Shown here: positions 41,665 through 49,249 of the stretch, in pieces | Numbering within the stretch: the stretch's first letter is position 1 | Layout: every line of letters starts with the position of its first letter | Origin: CAYMZZ01 sp046297935 | GTDB lineage: Bacteria > Bacteroidota > Bacteroidia > Chitinophagales > Chitinophagaceae | Length of the DNA: 64,000 nucleotides | Assembly (NCBI GenBank): GCA_046297935.1 | Contig: JBKBHA010000017.1 | Coordinates: 1-64,000, forward strand | Direction of reading: 5' to 3' | The notes under the pieces: generated by a model | Told to the model about the DNA's origin: nothing | What the model saw: the letters and a program-made list of their open reading frames with translations, nothing else | The model's database searches: none | Program-made: the position numbers and the translations under genes

Positions 41665-43065
41665 ATGACCAATTCGAAGTGGTCGCATCGAAATATTTTA
41701 AAAAGGATTGGTATTACTGTAGGGGGTACTTTCTTCCCTTTTTCGTTATGGGGTAGAAATGAAACTGGCGAGCCGCTGATACTTCCCAACAATCCCCTTC
41801 ACAAAAAACTCGCGAGGCCCGTTACAGCTATCGTAATTGGCGCGGGTGCCCGTGGCAATGTATATGGCGACTACGCCGTTGAATATCCAGATCAGTTGAA
41901 TATTGTCGGCGTTGCTGAGCCAACCCCGGTGCGAAACGAGCGTTTTGCTCGTAAGCATCATATTCCTCCTTCCCAGCGGTTCGAGGACTGGCGAGACATT
42001 TTTAAACGTCGACGTTTTGCCGACGCCATTGTTATTGCCACTTCCGATCATTTGCATTACGAACCCTGTATGGAGGCCCTGAAAGCCGGTTACCATATTT
42101 TACTGGAAAAGCCTATTGCTCCAACCGAGCAGGAATGCCGCGATATTCTTAATCTGACTCGTGAAACCGGGCGTATAGTTGCCGTCTGTCATGTTCTACG
42201 GTATGCACCCTATTTTGTAAAGCTGCGCGAGTTGCTACAAAGTGGTGCTATTGGCGAAGTGGTGAGTCTGCAACATCTGGAGCCTATTGAGCATACTCAT
42301 ATGGCACACTCGTATGTTCGGGGCAACTGGCGTAGCAGCGAAGCGACCACCCCCATTTTGTTAGCCAAATCCTGCCATGATCTAGACATTATTAAATGGA
42401 TGTTGGGAAAAGAATCGCGCAAGATTCAGGCCTTTGGTGGGCTTCGCTGGTTTAAAAAAGAGAATGCTCCCAAGGGCAGCAAGCCGCGCTGCATTGAGGG
42501 TTGTGCCGTTGAAAGCAGTTGTCCCTATTCTGCTTTGAAGTTGTACTACCGGAAGCGCGAGCGCACTTATGTGTTTGACCTGCCCGAAAAGAAAAAGCTG
42601 CAGGACGATGCGATTCTAGAGTATCTGCGAACTTCCGATTATGGCCGCTGCGTTTATCGGATGGACAACGACCAGTGTGATCATTATACCAGCAATATTC
42701 TTTTTGAGGATGGTGTTACTGCCAGTTTTAGTATGGAAGCCTTTACTCCTTTTGGCGGACGCAGAACCCGCGTGATGGGTAGTATGGGGTATATTGAGGG
42801 TGATATGGACAAACTCGTGATACACGATTTCAGGACTGATAAAGTGAAGAAGTACGAGACCACTGTGGAAGAGGTTGAGAACTACAGGAATGAAGGTCAT
42901 GGTGGTGGCGACTGGCGCCTGGTTGCCGACTGGGTGCAGGCTGTTGCTCAGGACGACAAGAAGCTTTTAAGTTCTACCATTGAAGCTTCCATTGAAAGTC
43001 ATATTATGTGTTTCAAGGCAGAAGAGAGTCGCAAGCAGATGCAGGTGATGGACATTAAACTGTAG
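41665..43065 (+). CDS. Gfo/Idh/MocA-family oxidoreductase
   Basis: A 466-residue NAD(P)-dependent oxidoreductase. The Rossmann motif is AIVIGAGARGNVYGDYAVEY (~residue 55); the catalytic-type EKPIAPTEQE segment follows. The C-terminal substrate domain has AKSCHDLDIIKWMLG and GDWRLVADWVQAVAQDD. An unusual central insert is cysteine-rich (CIEGCAVESSCPYSALKLYY). The N terminus (~40 residues) looks like a leader but is not a clear signal peptide. Substrate is most likely a sugar derivative or inositol-like compound, not determined. Confidence 0.88.
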   Translation: MTNSKWSHRNILKRIGITVGGTFFPFSLWGRNETGEPLILPNNPLHKKLARPVTAIVIGAGARGNVYGDYAVEYPDQLNIVGVAEPTPVRNERFARKHHIPPSQRFEDWRDIFKRRRFADAIVIATSDHLHYEPCMEALKAGYHILLEKPIAPTEQECRDILNLTRETGRIVAVCHVLRYAPYFVKLRELLQSGAIGEVVSLQHLEPIEHTHMAHSYVRGNWRSSEATTPILLAKSCHDLDIIKWMLGKESRKIQAFGGLRWFKKENAPKGSKPRCIEGCAVESSCPYSALKLYYRKRERTYVFDLPEKKKLQDDAILEYLRTSDYGRCVYRMDNDQCDHYTSNILFEDGVTASFSMEAFTPFGGRRTRVMGSMGYIEGDMDKLVIHDFRTDKVKKYETTVEEVENYRNEGHGGGDWRLVADWVQAVAQDDKKLLSSTIEASIESHIMCFKAEESRKQMQVMDIKL

Positions 43066-43069
43066 TCAT

Positions 43070-43447
43070 TCAGCTTGATCGGAGTTGGGCGATTTTCTCT
43101 TCGATCAATGCCGTATATCGTTCCATCAGGTCAATATATTTGTTTTTCCAGTACTCTTTTTGTTGAAGTGCTTCTTCCAGTGTTTCAGCTGTTCGTCCAT
43201 AGTACGCGTCGGCATCCTCCACCAGGTATTGTGGCATATCTGGAAATTCTTCTCTGAAGTCGTGATTCAGTGCTTTACCGTATGCGATCAGTATATGGAA
43301 ATCGAGATCGGGGTTCTCGATATGTTTGTAATACGAAGAGCGGCTGTAACCTGCTTTCGCCGCGATGTCTTCTTTATTTTTTCCTGAAGCTTCTACCAGT
43401 GTTGCGAGGACTTGTCCTCTGTCCAGTTTGGTTCGTCTAGTCGCCAT
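43070..43447 (-). CDS. Small helix-turn-helix DNA-binding protein
   Basis: A 125-residue protein. The N-terminal half has a helix-turn-helix pattern (RGQVLATLVEASGKNKEDIA then AKAGYSRSSYYKHIEN), and the C-terminal half is a long charged helix that could form a coiled coil (EALQQKEYWKNKYIDLMERY). It may act as a repressor-type protein. Three GTAAA-type repeats (43451-43479) lie directly in front of it and may be its own operator. It is the nearest gene to the 15-unit hairpin array. Confidence 0.75.
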   Translation of the reverse strand: MATRRTKLDRGQVLATLVEASGKNKEDIAAKAGYSRSSYYKHIENPDLDFHILIAYGKALNHDFREEFPDMPQYLVEDADAYYGRTAETLEEALQQKEYWKNKYIDLMERYTALIEEKIAQLRSS

Positions 43448-43729
43448 AATGTGTAAATCAATGTAAAATAGTGTGTAAAAAAATATACAATAAAGGCTAT
43501 TGGCTGTGCACTTTTTTATACATGATTGAACAACAGCCAGTTATTGTTGTTTAAAGCAACTTATTTTATTTGGAATTTCTGTTATTGTTTTTGTTTGTTG
43601 AAAGAAACAACGATTTGTGTTATGGGAGATATGGTTTTTGTGGGATGGGTGGTGTTGGGGGATGCCCGTTGTGGTAGTTGATATGAAGTCGATGGTGTGT
43701 ATGGGTTGTTCCTCGTAGCACAGCGTTTG
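43448..43729. other. AT-rich then GT-rich leader of the repeat array
   Basis: No gene recognised. GTGTAAA/TGTAAA repeats lie at 43451-43457, 43462-43467 and 43473-43479. An inverted repeat AACAACA/TGTTGTT lies at 43529-43535 and 43545-43551. From about 43620 the plus strand becomes G/T-rich with several GGG runs, until the first array unit at 43730. Confidence 0.4.
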
Positions 43730-44960
43730 CCCCGGTCGGGCCGCTCTTCCGACCGCCCGTCGGACGGGGTCGTTTAAAAGATCGGATTAAGACTGTTCTC
43801 GGCAACCTGTTCTACCTCGGTCGGACCGGTCTTCCGACCGCCTCTCAGACGGGGTCGACGAAAAGAACGGGTCAAAACCGTCTTCGGCCAACCCGCTACC
43901 TCGGTCGGACCGCTCTTCCGACCGCTCGTCGGATGGGGTCTCTAAAAAAGATCAGATTAGCACTGCCCATCGCAACTCGCTTTACCTCGGTCGGACCGCT
44001 CTTCCGACCGACCTTAACCTGAGTGACAAAATGCATTGGATCACGATTGTCCTCCTCAACCCGCTACCCCGGTCGGACCGCTCTTCCGACCGCCCGTCGG
44101 ACGGGGTCGTTTAAAAGAAATGCATTGGATCACGATTGTCCTCCTCAACCCGCTACCTCGGTCGGACCGGTCTTCCGACCGCCCCCAGTCGGGTTTCACA
44201 CAAATTCGAGGCACGATTGTGCTCGCAATCCGCCTGCCCCGGTCGGACCGGTCTTCCGACCGCCCGTCGGACGGGGTCGTTTAAAAGATCGGATCAAACC
44301 TTTCTTCGGCAACCTGCCACCTCGGTCGGACCGGTCTTCCGACCGCCCGTCGGACGGGGTCGTTTAAAAGATCGGATTAAGACTGTTCTCGGCAACCCGT
44401 TCTAACCCCGGTCGGACCGGTCTTCCGACCGGCTCACAGACGGGGTCGTCGAAAAGAACGCGTCAAAACCGTCTTCGGCCAACCCGATACCTCGGTCGGA
44501 CCGGTCATCCGACCGCCCGTCGGACGGGGTCTTAAAAGAGATCAGACTTGTACTGCCTATCGCAACTAGGTTAACCCCGGTCGGACCGGTCGTCCGACCG
44601 CCACTGAGAAGGGGTCGCCTATTAGCGCGGATCAAGACTGTCTTCGGCCACCATTCACCCCGGTCGGACCGGTCTTCCGACCGCCCATCGGACGGGGTAA
44701 CCAAATGACTCGGATTATTACTGCCGATCACAACTCACTCTCCCCGGTCGGACCGGTCATCCGACCGCCCATCGGACGGGGTTCTTTACAAGATCGGATC
44801 ACGACGCTCTTTGGCAACCCGCTCAACCGGTCGGACCGCTCATCCGACCGCCCGTCGGACGGGCGGCCACGTAGCTCGGATTATTCCCTCCCATCGAAAC
44901 TAGCTCGACCCCGGTCGGACCGGTCGTCCGACCGCCCCTCGAATGGAAGAATAGCTGCGG
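43730..44960. repeat. Array of 15 hairpin-bearing ~84-bp repeats
   Basis: Units begin at about 43730, 43815, 43899, 43985, 44067, 44156, 44237, 44320, 44406, 44490, 44575, 44658, 44742, 44827 and 44909. Each starts CCCC or CCTC, then GGTCGGA-N7-TCCGACC (perfect 7-bp stem), and most then carry CCCGTC-G-GACGGG, followed by a linker of about 45 bp. The stem halves are nearly invariant while loops (CCGGTCT, CCGCTCT, CCGGTCA, CCGGTCG) and linkers vary. Linkers of units 1-3 resemble those of 8-10. It is not CRISPR: linkers are shared and the repeat is too divergent. Open frames across it merely follow the 28-codon period. Confidence 0.9.
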
Positions 44961-44998
44961 ACACACAGTGCTGTTTAGTGCCATTCTTCGCCCCCAAC

Positions 44999-45074
44999 CT
45001 GACCACTCACCCCTCACCACTCGCCTCTCACCTTTCACCTCTCACCTTTCACCTCTCACCTCTCACCTTTCACC
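44999..45074. repeat. CACCTTTCACCTCTCACC low-complexity repeat
   Basis: Short units CACCTCTCAC and CACCTTTCAC alternate for about 75 bp at the 3' end of the SDR gene. The same repeat occurs at 57908-57970 (opposite strand) and 58168-58356. Confidence 0.75.
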
Positions 45075-45830
45075 TCACCCCGCAGTCATCCCCCCATCCA
45101 CAGGAACAGCCGCACCATGCATGAAGGAAGCACCATCGGAGCATAACCAAAGCACAGCATCAGCCACCTCCTCTGCACGCCCCATTCTGCCAATTGGCTC
45201 CATGGCAGTATAAGCTTTCTCCAATTCAGGATCACCATGTATCACCCGTTCCACCATCTGAGTGCGAATCACTCCCGGACAAACAGCATTGATCCGAATA
45301 TGGCGACTGGCATTCTCAAGAGCAGCAGCACGAGTTAATCCCACAACTCCATGCTTGCTGGCAACATATGCTGGCAAATTGGCAAATCCCATCAGGCCGG
45401 CAACGGAGGCACAATTCACAATAGCACCAGAACCCTGCTTCAACATCAACCCGATTTCCGCGTGCATACACAAATACACACTCTTCAGGTTAACAGCCAG
45501 CACCCGATCCCAGTTCAACTCTGTAGACTGATCAACGGTACCATTGTCGCCCTCAATACCAGCATTGTTAAAGGCAAAATCAAGCCGCCCATAGGAAGAA
45601 CCGATCTGATCAATCAGCCGCTCCACATCAGAGGCTTGCGACACATCACAATGTATAAAACTACTGGAGGGACTAATCTCCTGCAACTGCCGCAGAGTGT
45701 CGGGATTCGAATTGATATCCGCAATAACTACCTGTGCGCCCTCCTTTGCAAAAGCAATGGCAGTTGCGGCACCAATACCAAAACTTCCGCCGGTAACGAG
45801 AGCCACACGGCCAGAAAAGGAATTTTTCAT
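45075..45830 (-). CDS. SDR-family oxidoreductase
   Basis: A 251-residue classical SDR: cofactor loop VALVTGGSFGIGAATAIAFA, NNAG in DFAFNNAGIEGDNG, catalytic Ser in IVNCASVAGLMGFANLPAYV, the YxxxK motif in AYVASKHGVVGL, and NAVCPGVIRTQMVE. The C terminus GAAVPVDGGMTAG is normal. It lies beside the hairpin array and low-complexity repeat at its 3' end. A CTGAC-AATG-GTCAG palindrome (45879-45892) stands in the divergent gap ahead of it. Substrate unknown. Confidence 0.92.
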   Translation of the reverse strand: MKNSFSGRVALVTGGSFGIGAATAIAFAKEGAQVVIADINSNPDTLRQLQEISPSSSFIHCDVSQASDVERLIDQIGSSYGRLDFAFNNAGIEGDNGTVDQSTELNWDRVLAVNLKSVYLCMHAEIGLMLKQGSGAIVNCASVAGLMGFANLPAYVASKHGVVGLTRAAALENASRHIRINAVCPGVIRTQMVERVIHGDPELEKAYTAMEPIGRMGRAEEVADAVLWLCSDGASFMHGAAVPVDGGMTAG

Positions 45831-45878
45831 ATAACCTATTTTGTAGGTGAATGTAATGCCACGACCCCTCTAAAGCGA

Positions 45879-45892
45879 CTGACAATGGTCAG
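45879..45892. promoter_or_regulatory. Palindrome in divergent promoter region
   Basis: CTGAC-AATG-GTCAG, perfect 5-bp arms, lies between the divergent SDR and MORN genes. It is a candidate operator for either gene; no cognate regulator is assigned. Confidence 0.3.
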
Positions 45893-45959
45893 CATTTTGA
45901 CTGATTATTATAAATTTTGCTATTCGCAGAATATCTTTACGCCGAACCTGATCTATCAT

Positions 45960-46910
45960 ATGAAATTGGCAACCACACTATTCACAGTATTGCTACTGAC
46001 ATCCGCCACTGCACAGGAGAAAATTGAGAAATGGGATTATTGGATGCGACCAACGAATGCAATACCGCATTACGTAACAACAACGAACAAAACAGATAGT
46101 GGCTGGCAACAAATGGGGTACTATGCGCCCGATTGGACAATAGCTTTCTCAACACTGCATAGCGATGAAGCCGGAAAAATTCAAAATGGCCTGCGCCAGG
46201 AGTTTCACCGAAATGGAATGATCAAAGCCCAGGGCATGTTCAAAAACGGAAAGAGAGAAGGAGCCTGGCTGCGTTACCACAACAACGGAATGATGGCTGA
46301 TTCGGCTTTTTACATAAACGGAAAAGTTCGCGGAGTTCGCCTGGGCTGGAATAAAGACGGCTACCAGATCGACTCCAGCTATTTCGACGAAAACGGCAAT
46401 GGCACCGTCATACACTGGTATTCAAACGGACCGGTTTCGATGATAGGTTATATGGTGCTCGACACTTTTCGAACAGGCAAATGGAAGCACTTTGATCGCA
46501 ACGGAAAATTGAAAGCCGAAGAGCTTTATCAGGCAGGTAAATTGCTGATGTCGGCCTGCTACGATTCTAACGGAGTTCAATTGAGCAAAGACGCCTGCGA
46601 AGAAAGAGAAGCAGAATTCAAAGGAGGCAGTGCCGGCTGGAGTCGCTTCCTGCAAAAAAACCTGAACCCCGACGTACCAGTCCGTTTGAGAGCACCGGTA
46701 GGAAGCTATACGGTACTCGTACGATTTGTGGTTAACACCGACGGCTCCTTGAGCGATATTGAAGCAGACACGAAATTTGGATTTGGAATGGAAGAAGAAG
46801 TGATCCGCCTGATGAAAAAATCTCCAGCCTGGGTCCCGGCCCTTCAGTTCGGCCGCCCGGTTAGAGCCTACCGGCTTCAACCAATCACCTTTGCTGTTTC
46901 GGAAATGTAA
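45960..46910 (+). CDS. MORN-repeat protein with TonB-C-like domain
   Basis: A 316-residue exported protein. After a signal peptide (LATTLFTVLLLTSATAQ), there are several MORN/YwqK-type repeats (QEFHRNGMIKAQGMFKNGKR, EGAWLRYHNNGMMADSAFYI, NGPVSMIGYMVLDTFRTGKW). The C-terminal ~85 residues read like the TonB C-terminal domain (VRFVVNTDGSLSDIEADTKF ... SPAWVPALQFGRPVRAYRL). It is expected in the periplasm, not as a full TonB, because the N-terminal membrane anchor and proline-rich linker are absent. The start ATG 45960 begins the signal peptide; the frame is open upstream through the SDR region. Confidence 0.8.
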   Translation: MKLATTLFTVLLLTSATAQEKIEKWDYWMRPTNAIPHYVTTTNKTDSGWQQMGYYAPDWTIAFSTLHSDEAGKIQNGLRQEFHRNGMIKAQGMFKNGKREGAWLRYHNNGMMADSAFYINGKVRGVRLGWNKDGYQIDSSYFDENGNGTVIHWYSNGPVSMIGYMVLDTFRTGKWKHFDRNGKLKAEELYQAGKLLMSACYDSNGVQLSKDACEEREAEFKGGSAGWSRFLQKNLNPDVPVRLRAPVGSYTVLVRFVVNTDGSLSDIEADTKFGFGMEEEVIRLMKKSPAWVPALQFGRPVRAYRLQPITFAVSEM

Positions 46911-46936
46911 AATCCACTTTTAGTCCGGGTTCAAAA

Positions 46937-47920
46937 TCAGGACTGTTTGATGACCTCACGACTGTACTTGTTACGATATTCTACGGGAGAAACCGATGTG
47001 ACTTTTCGAAAAACATCCCTAAAAGCCTTGGTATCGGCATAACCGACCTCGTACATGATTTCATTCACCGTTTTACGACCTTCTTCCAGTTCGCGCTTGG
47101 CCGCTTCAATCTTTACCCGCTGAATGTATTCCACAACCGAGTTATTAGTCGCCTTACGGAAACGCCGCTCAAAAGTCCTCCTACCCATACTCAACAGGCG
47201 ACATAAATCGTCGATACTGATCCGCTCGGTAAAATTGGCTTCGATAAATTCCTGGGCACGCGCAATATCTTCATCGTTGTGTAGCCGCTGACCTCTGAAC
47301 ATGGCAAATGGAGACTGGCTCCTGCGGTCAATATCCAGTACAAAATACTTCGCAGCCAATACAGCGAGTTCACGGTTAGTGTATTTCTCAACAAGATGAA
47401 GTAACAAATTCCAGTAAGAGTTGGCACCACCGCTACTGTAAACACCATTATGCTCCGTTACGATTCTGTCATCTACCAGATTAACTTTGGGAAACATAGA
47501 CCGGAATTGATTGGCAAAAAGCCAATGGGTACTGCAGCATTTTCCATCGACCAGGCCGGTAGACGCCAGCAAAAAGGCTCCGAGACAAAGACTCGCCACT
47601 TCAGCGCCCATCTGATGCTGAAATACAATCCAGGGAACAAACCCCTTATTAAGATCGATTGCCTGTTGCAAATCGCCACTCAATGCAGGAATAATAATCA
47701 GATCAGGCCTGCTTGCATTATCAACAGTAGCATCGGCATGTATCGTAAATAATCCATCAAGCAGTTGAACATCTTTTGTTAACCCCACCATTTCGATCCG
47801 AAAAGCCGGAACCTGCCCGCGCGCTTTTAAAAATTCGTTTACTGCTGAAAACATATAACGCGGATCCGCCACCGCCTCTACAACGGCCGATTCCGCCACC
47901 AGAATGGCAATATTCTTCAT
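46937..47920 (-). CDS. GlxA-type AraC-family regulator
   Basis: A 327-residue regulator with an N-terminal DJ-1/PfpI-like domain (AILVAESAVVEAVADPRYMF ... VASLCLGAFLLASTGLVDGK, with the Cys of the nucleophile-elbow position) and a C-terminal AraC double HTH: SIDDLCRLLSMGRRTFERRF and VGYADTKAFRDVFRKVTSVS. Members sense metabolites and control adjacent transport or catabolic genes, but no such gene is next to it here. A TGTCGC-N5-GCGACA palindrome lies at 47957-47973 upstream. Confidence 0.9.
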   Translation of the reverse strand: MKNIAILVAESAVVEAVADPRYMFSAVNEFLKARGQVPAFRIEMVGLTKDVQLLDGLFTIHADATVDNASRPDLIIIPALSGDLQQAIDLNKGFVPWIVFQHQMGAEVASLCLGAFLLASTGLVDGKCCSTHWLFANQFRSMFPKVNLVDDRIVTEHNGVYSSGGANSYWNLLLHLVEKYTNRELAVLAAKYFVLDIDRRSQSPFAMFRGQRLHNDEDIARAQEFIEANFTERISIDDLCRLLSMGRRTFERRFRKATNNSVVEYIQRVKIEAAKRELEEGRKTVNEIMYEVGYADTKAFRDVFRKVTSVSPVEYRNKYSREVIKQS

Positions 47921-47956
47921 GCGTTCCCCTGATTAGAACCTCAATTTACATTCTTT

Positions 47957-47973
47957 TGTCGCATTCGGCGACA
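47957..47973. promoter_or_regulatory. Palindrome upstream of GlxA-type regulator
   Basis: TGTCGC-ATTCG-GCGACA has perfect 6-bp arms, 37 bp ahead of the regulator start. It may be an autoregulatory site; no further copy was noticed. Confidence 0.35.
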
Positions 47974-48069
47974 TAAGGGGGCCAGCTATTACCGAATCAG
48001 GAGATAGGGTGGAGGAAACGCGAAAATTGAGGATGGGCTAATCCAATAGCCTGACTTCCAACAAAAAAA

Positions 48070-48100
48070 CAAGCCCAGCACTTGAGTAGTCTGGGCCGTT
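48070..48100 (-). terminator. Intrinsic terminator of the L,D-transpeptidase-like gene
   Basis: On the minus strand GCCCAG pairs with CTGGGC (plus-strand arms 48073-48078 and 48091-48096), followed by TTG and seven T's. It ends the gene whose stop is at 48132. Confidence 0.75.
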
Positions 48101-48131
48101 TTGATTCATCCATCCTTGTTGTTGTGTCCAA

Positions 48132-48860
48132 TCAATCGTTAAGTATCGTCGAAGCTGCTTTGTATTGTTTATTGGGATGATAAATAAATAAGCAACTGCC
48201 ATTCTTTATAGTTTGTATAATCTTCTTGCTTTCACGCTGCGGCACCGCGGGACAACCGTAGCTGCGGCCCATATGTCCTTCGCCAATATAAGTAGCACCA
48301 TGTATCACAATCGCCCGGCGATAAGCCTGATCATTAATTCCCTTTTCCAAACCCTTCATGCGCAACGAAAGTCCATGCTCGCCCGTATAAGTTTGCTGAG
48401 TCAGATAAAAACCCAGACTACTCTGATGCGATTCGGCTCTGTTTGAAAAACGAAAAGCATATTCGCCTCCCGAGTTGCGGCCATGTGCCACATAGGTCTG
48501 AATAACCAACTCTTCATTGTCCATATCGAGTATATACATCCGCTTTTTGCGCGCCGACTGACTAAAATCACATATCGTCAAATAACGGGTCTGCTGAATA
48601 AGTTCTTCTTCCATTAAATTCTTATAACCCTCCACAGCAATCAGGAATGCTTCCTGCGACAACCCCTTTGCAGCAAGTTGCATGTTTTCATAAAGAACCA
48701 ACGCCGCCTCTACCGAAGCGTCGTACTTCTTTACTGAACTTTCAACCGAAAATGTCTTATTGTTGGAAACCGGTGCACCTGCGTTTTCTACAGGCACCCA
48801 CGAAAGGCTGAGCCAGGCATAGGCCAGGCCATATACGGTGAGTGGTACAAGGCGTTTCAC
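48132..48860 (-). CDS. Murein L,D-transpeptidase catalytic-domain protein
   Basis: A 242-residue exported protein. Key catalytic segments are AIVIHGATYIGEGHMGRSYG (His) and SYGCPAVPQRESKKI (Cys), as in the YkuD-like family that cross-links or anchors peptidoglycan. The N terminus (VPLTVYGLAYAWLSLSW) is signal-like. It begins with GTG at 48860. The conserved Cys is present, so activity is plausible. It could act on peptidoglycan in the periplasm. A terminator lies downstream. Confidence 0.85.
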   Translation of the reverse strand: MKRLVPLTVYGLAYAWLSLSWVPVENAGAPVSNNKTFSVESSVKKYDASVEAALVLYENMQLAAKGLSQEAFLIAVEGYKNLMEEELIQQTRYLTICDFSQSARKKRMYILDMDNEELVIQTYVAHGRNSGGEYAFRFSNRAESHQSSLGFYLTQQTYTGEHGLSLRMKGLEKGINDQAYRRAIVIHGATYIGEGHMGRSYGCPAVPQRESKKIIQTIKNGSCLFIYHPNKQYKAASTILND

Positions 48861-49023
48861 GGTACGGATTTTAAAACAGTTTTCGAATAGGATGGGTCAG
48901 GTTGATAATCAAACGCTGACGAGAGCTAAAATAGTATGCAGTTTCCCGCATTGCAAGAAATAATGTTCTGTTTTTTAATCAATTACGAATATTTACGAGA
49001 ACGATCCCGAAAAATACGCTTAA

Positions 49024-49249
49024 CAAATGTGAAAATGTGCAAGTGTGCAAATGATCAATTAGAGAATAGGCTAATTGGTTTCAGTTAGCCATACTACTAA
49101 ATTGATCATTTGCACATTTGCACACTTGCCTGCCGGCAGGCAGGTTTGCACACTCGCACATTCGCCGAAGGCGCCATTTTCACATTTTCACACCTGCCTG
49201 CCGGCAGGCAGGTTTGCACACTTGCACATTCGCCTGCCGGCAGGCAGGC
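49024..49249. repeat. GTGCAAATG inverted repeat with GC palindromes
   Basis: Inverted repeat with arms at about 49024-49060 and 49100-49128, again closing at GATCAATT/AATTGATC. The right side continues with three copies of a GC palindrome: GCCTGCCGGCAGGC (49128-49141), CCTGCCTGCCGGCAGGCAGG (49193-49212) and one more at 49232-49245. It directly follows the tamA stop on the minus strand and so may terminate tamA. Confidence 0.7.

Noticed and set aside
43620..43690. G-quadruplex in the GT-rich leader
   Set aside because: Four G runs exist only with a very long first loop; too weak to list as a feature.
43730..44960. CRISPR array
   Set aside because: The conserved part is itself a palindrome of variable extent, linkers are shared among units, the period is ~84 bp, and no cas gene is present.
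44023..45124. Arg/Ser/Asp-rich proteins across the hairpin array
   Set aside because: The 84-bp period equals 28 codons, so open frames arise on both strands; composition (RSDRSSDRPSDG) follows the DNA repeat and there is no plausible start or domain.
45351..45959. 203-residue N-terminal extension of the MORN protein
   Set aside because: It lies antisense to a well-supported SDR gene, and a signal peptide begins at the ATG 45960.
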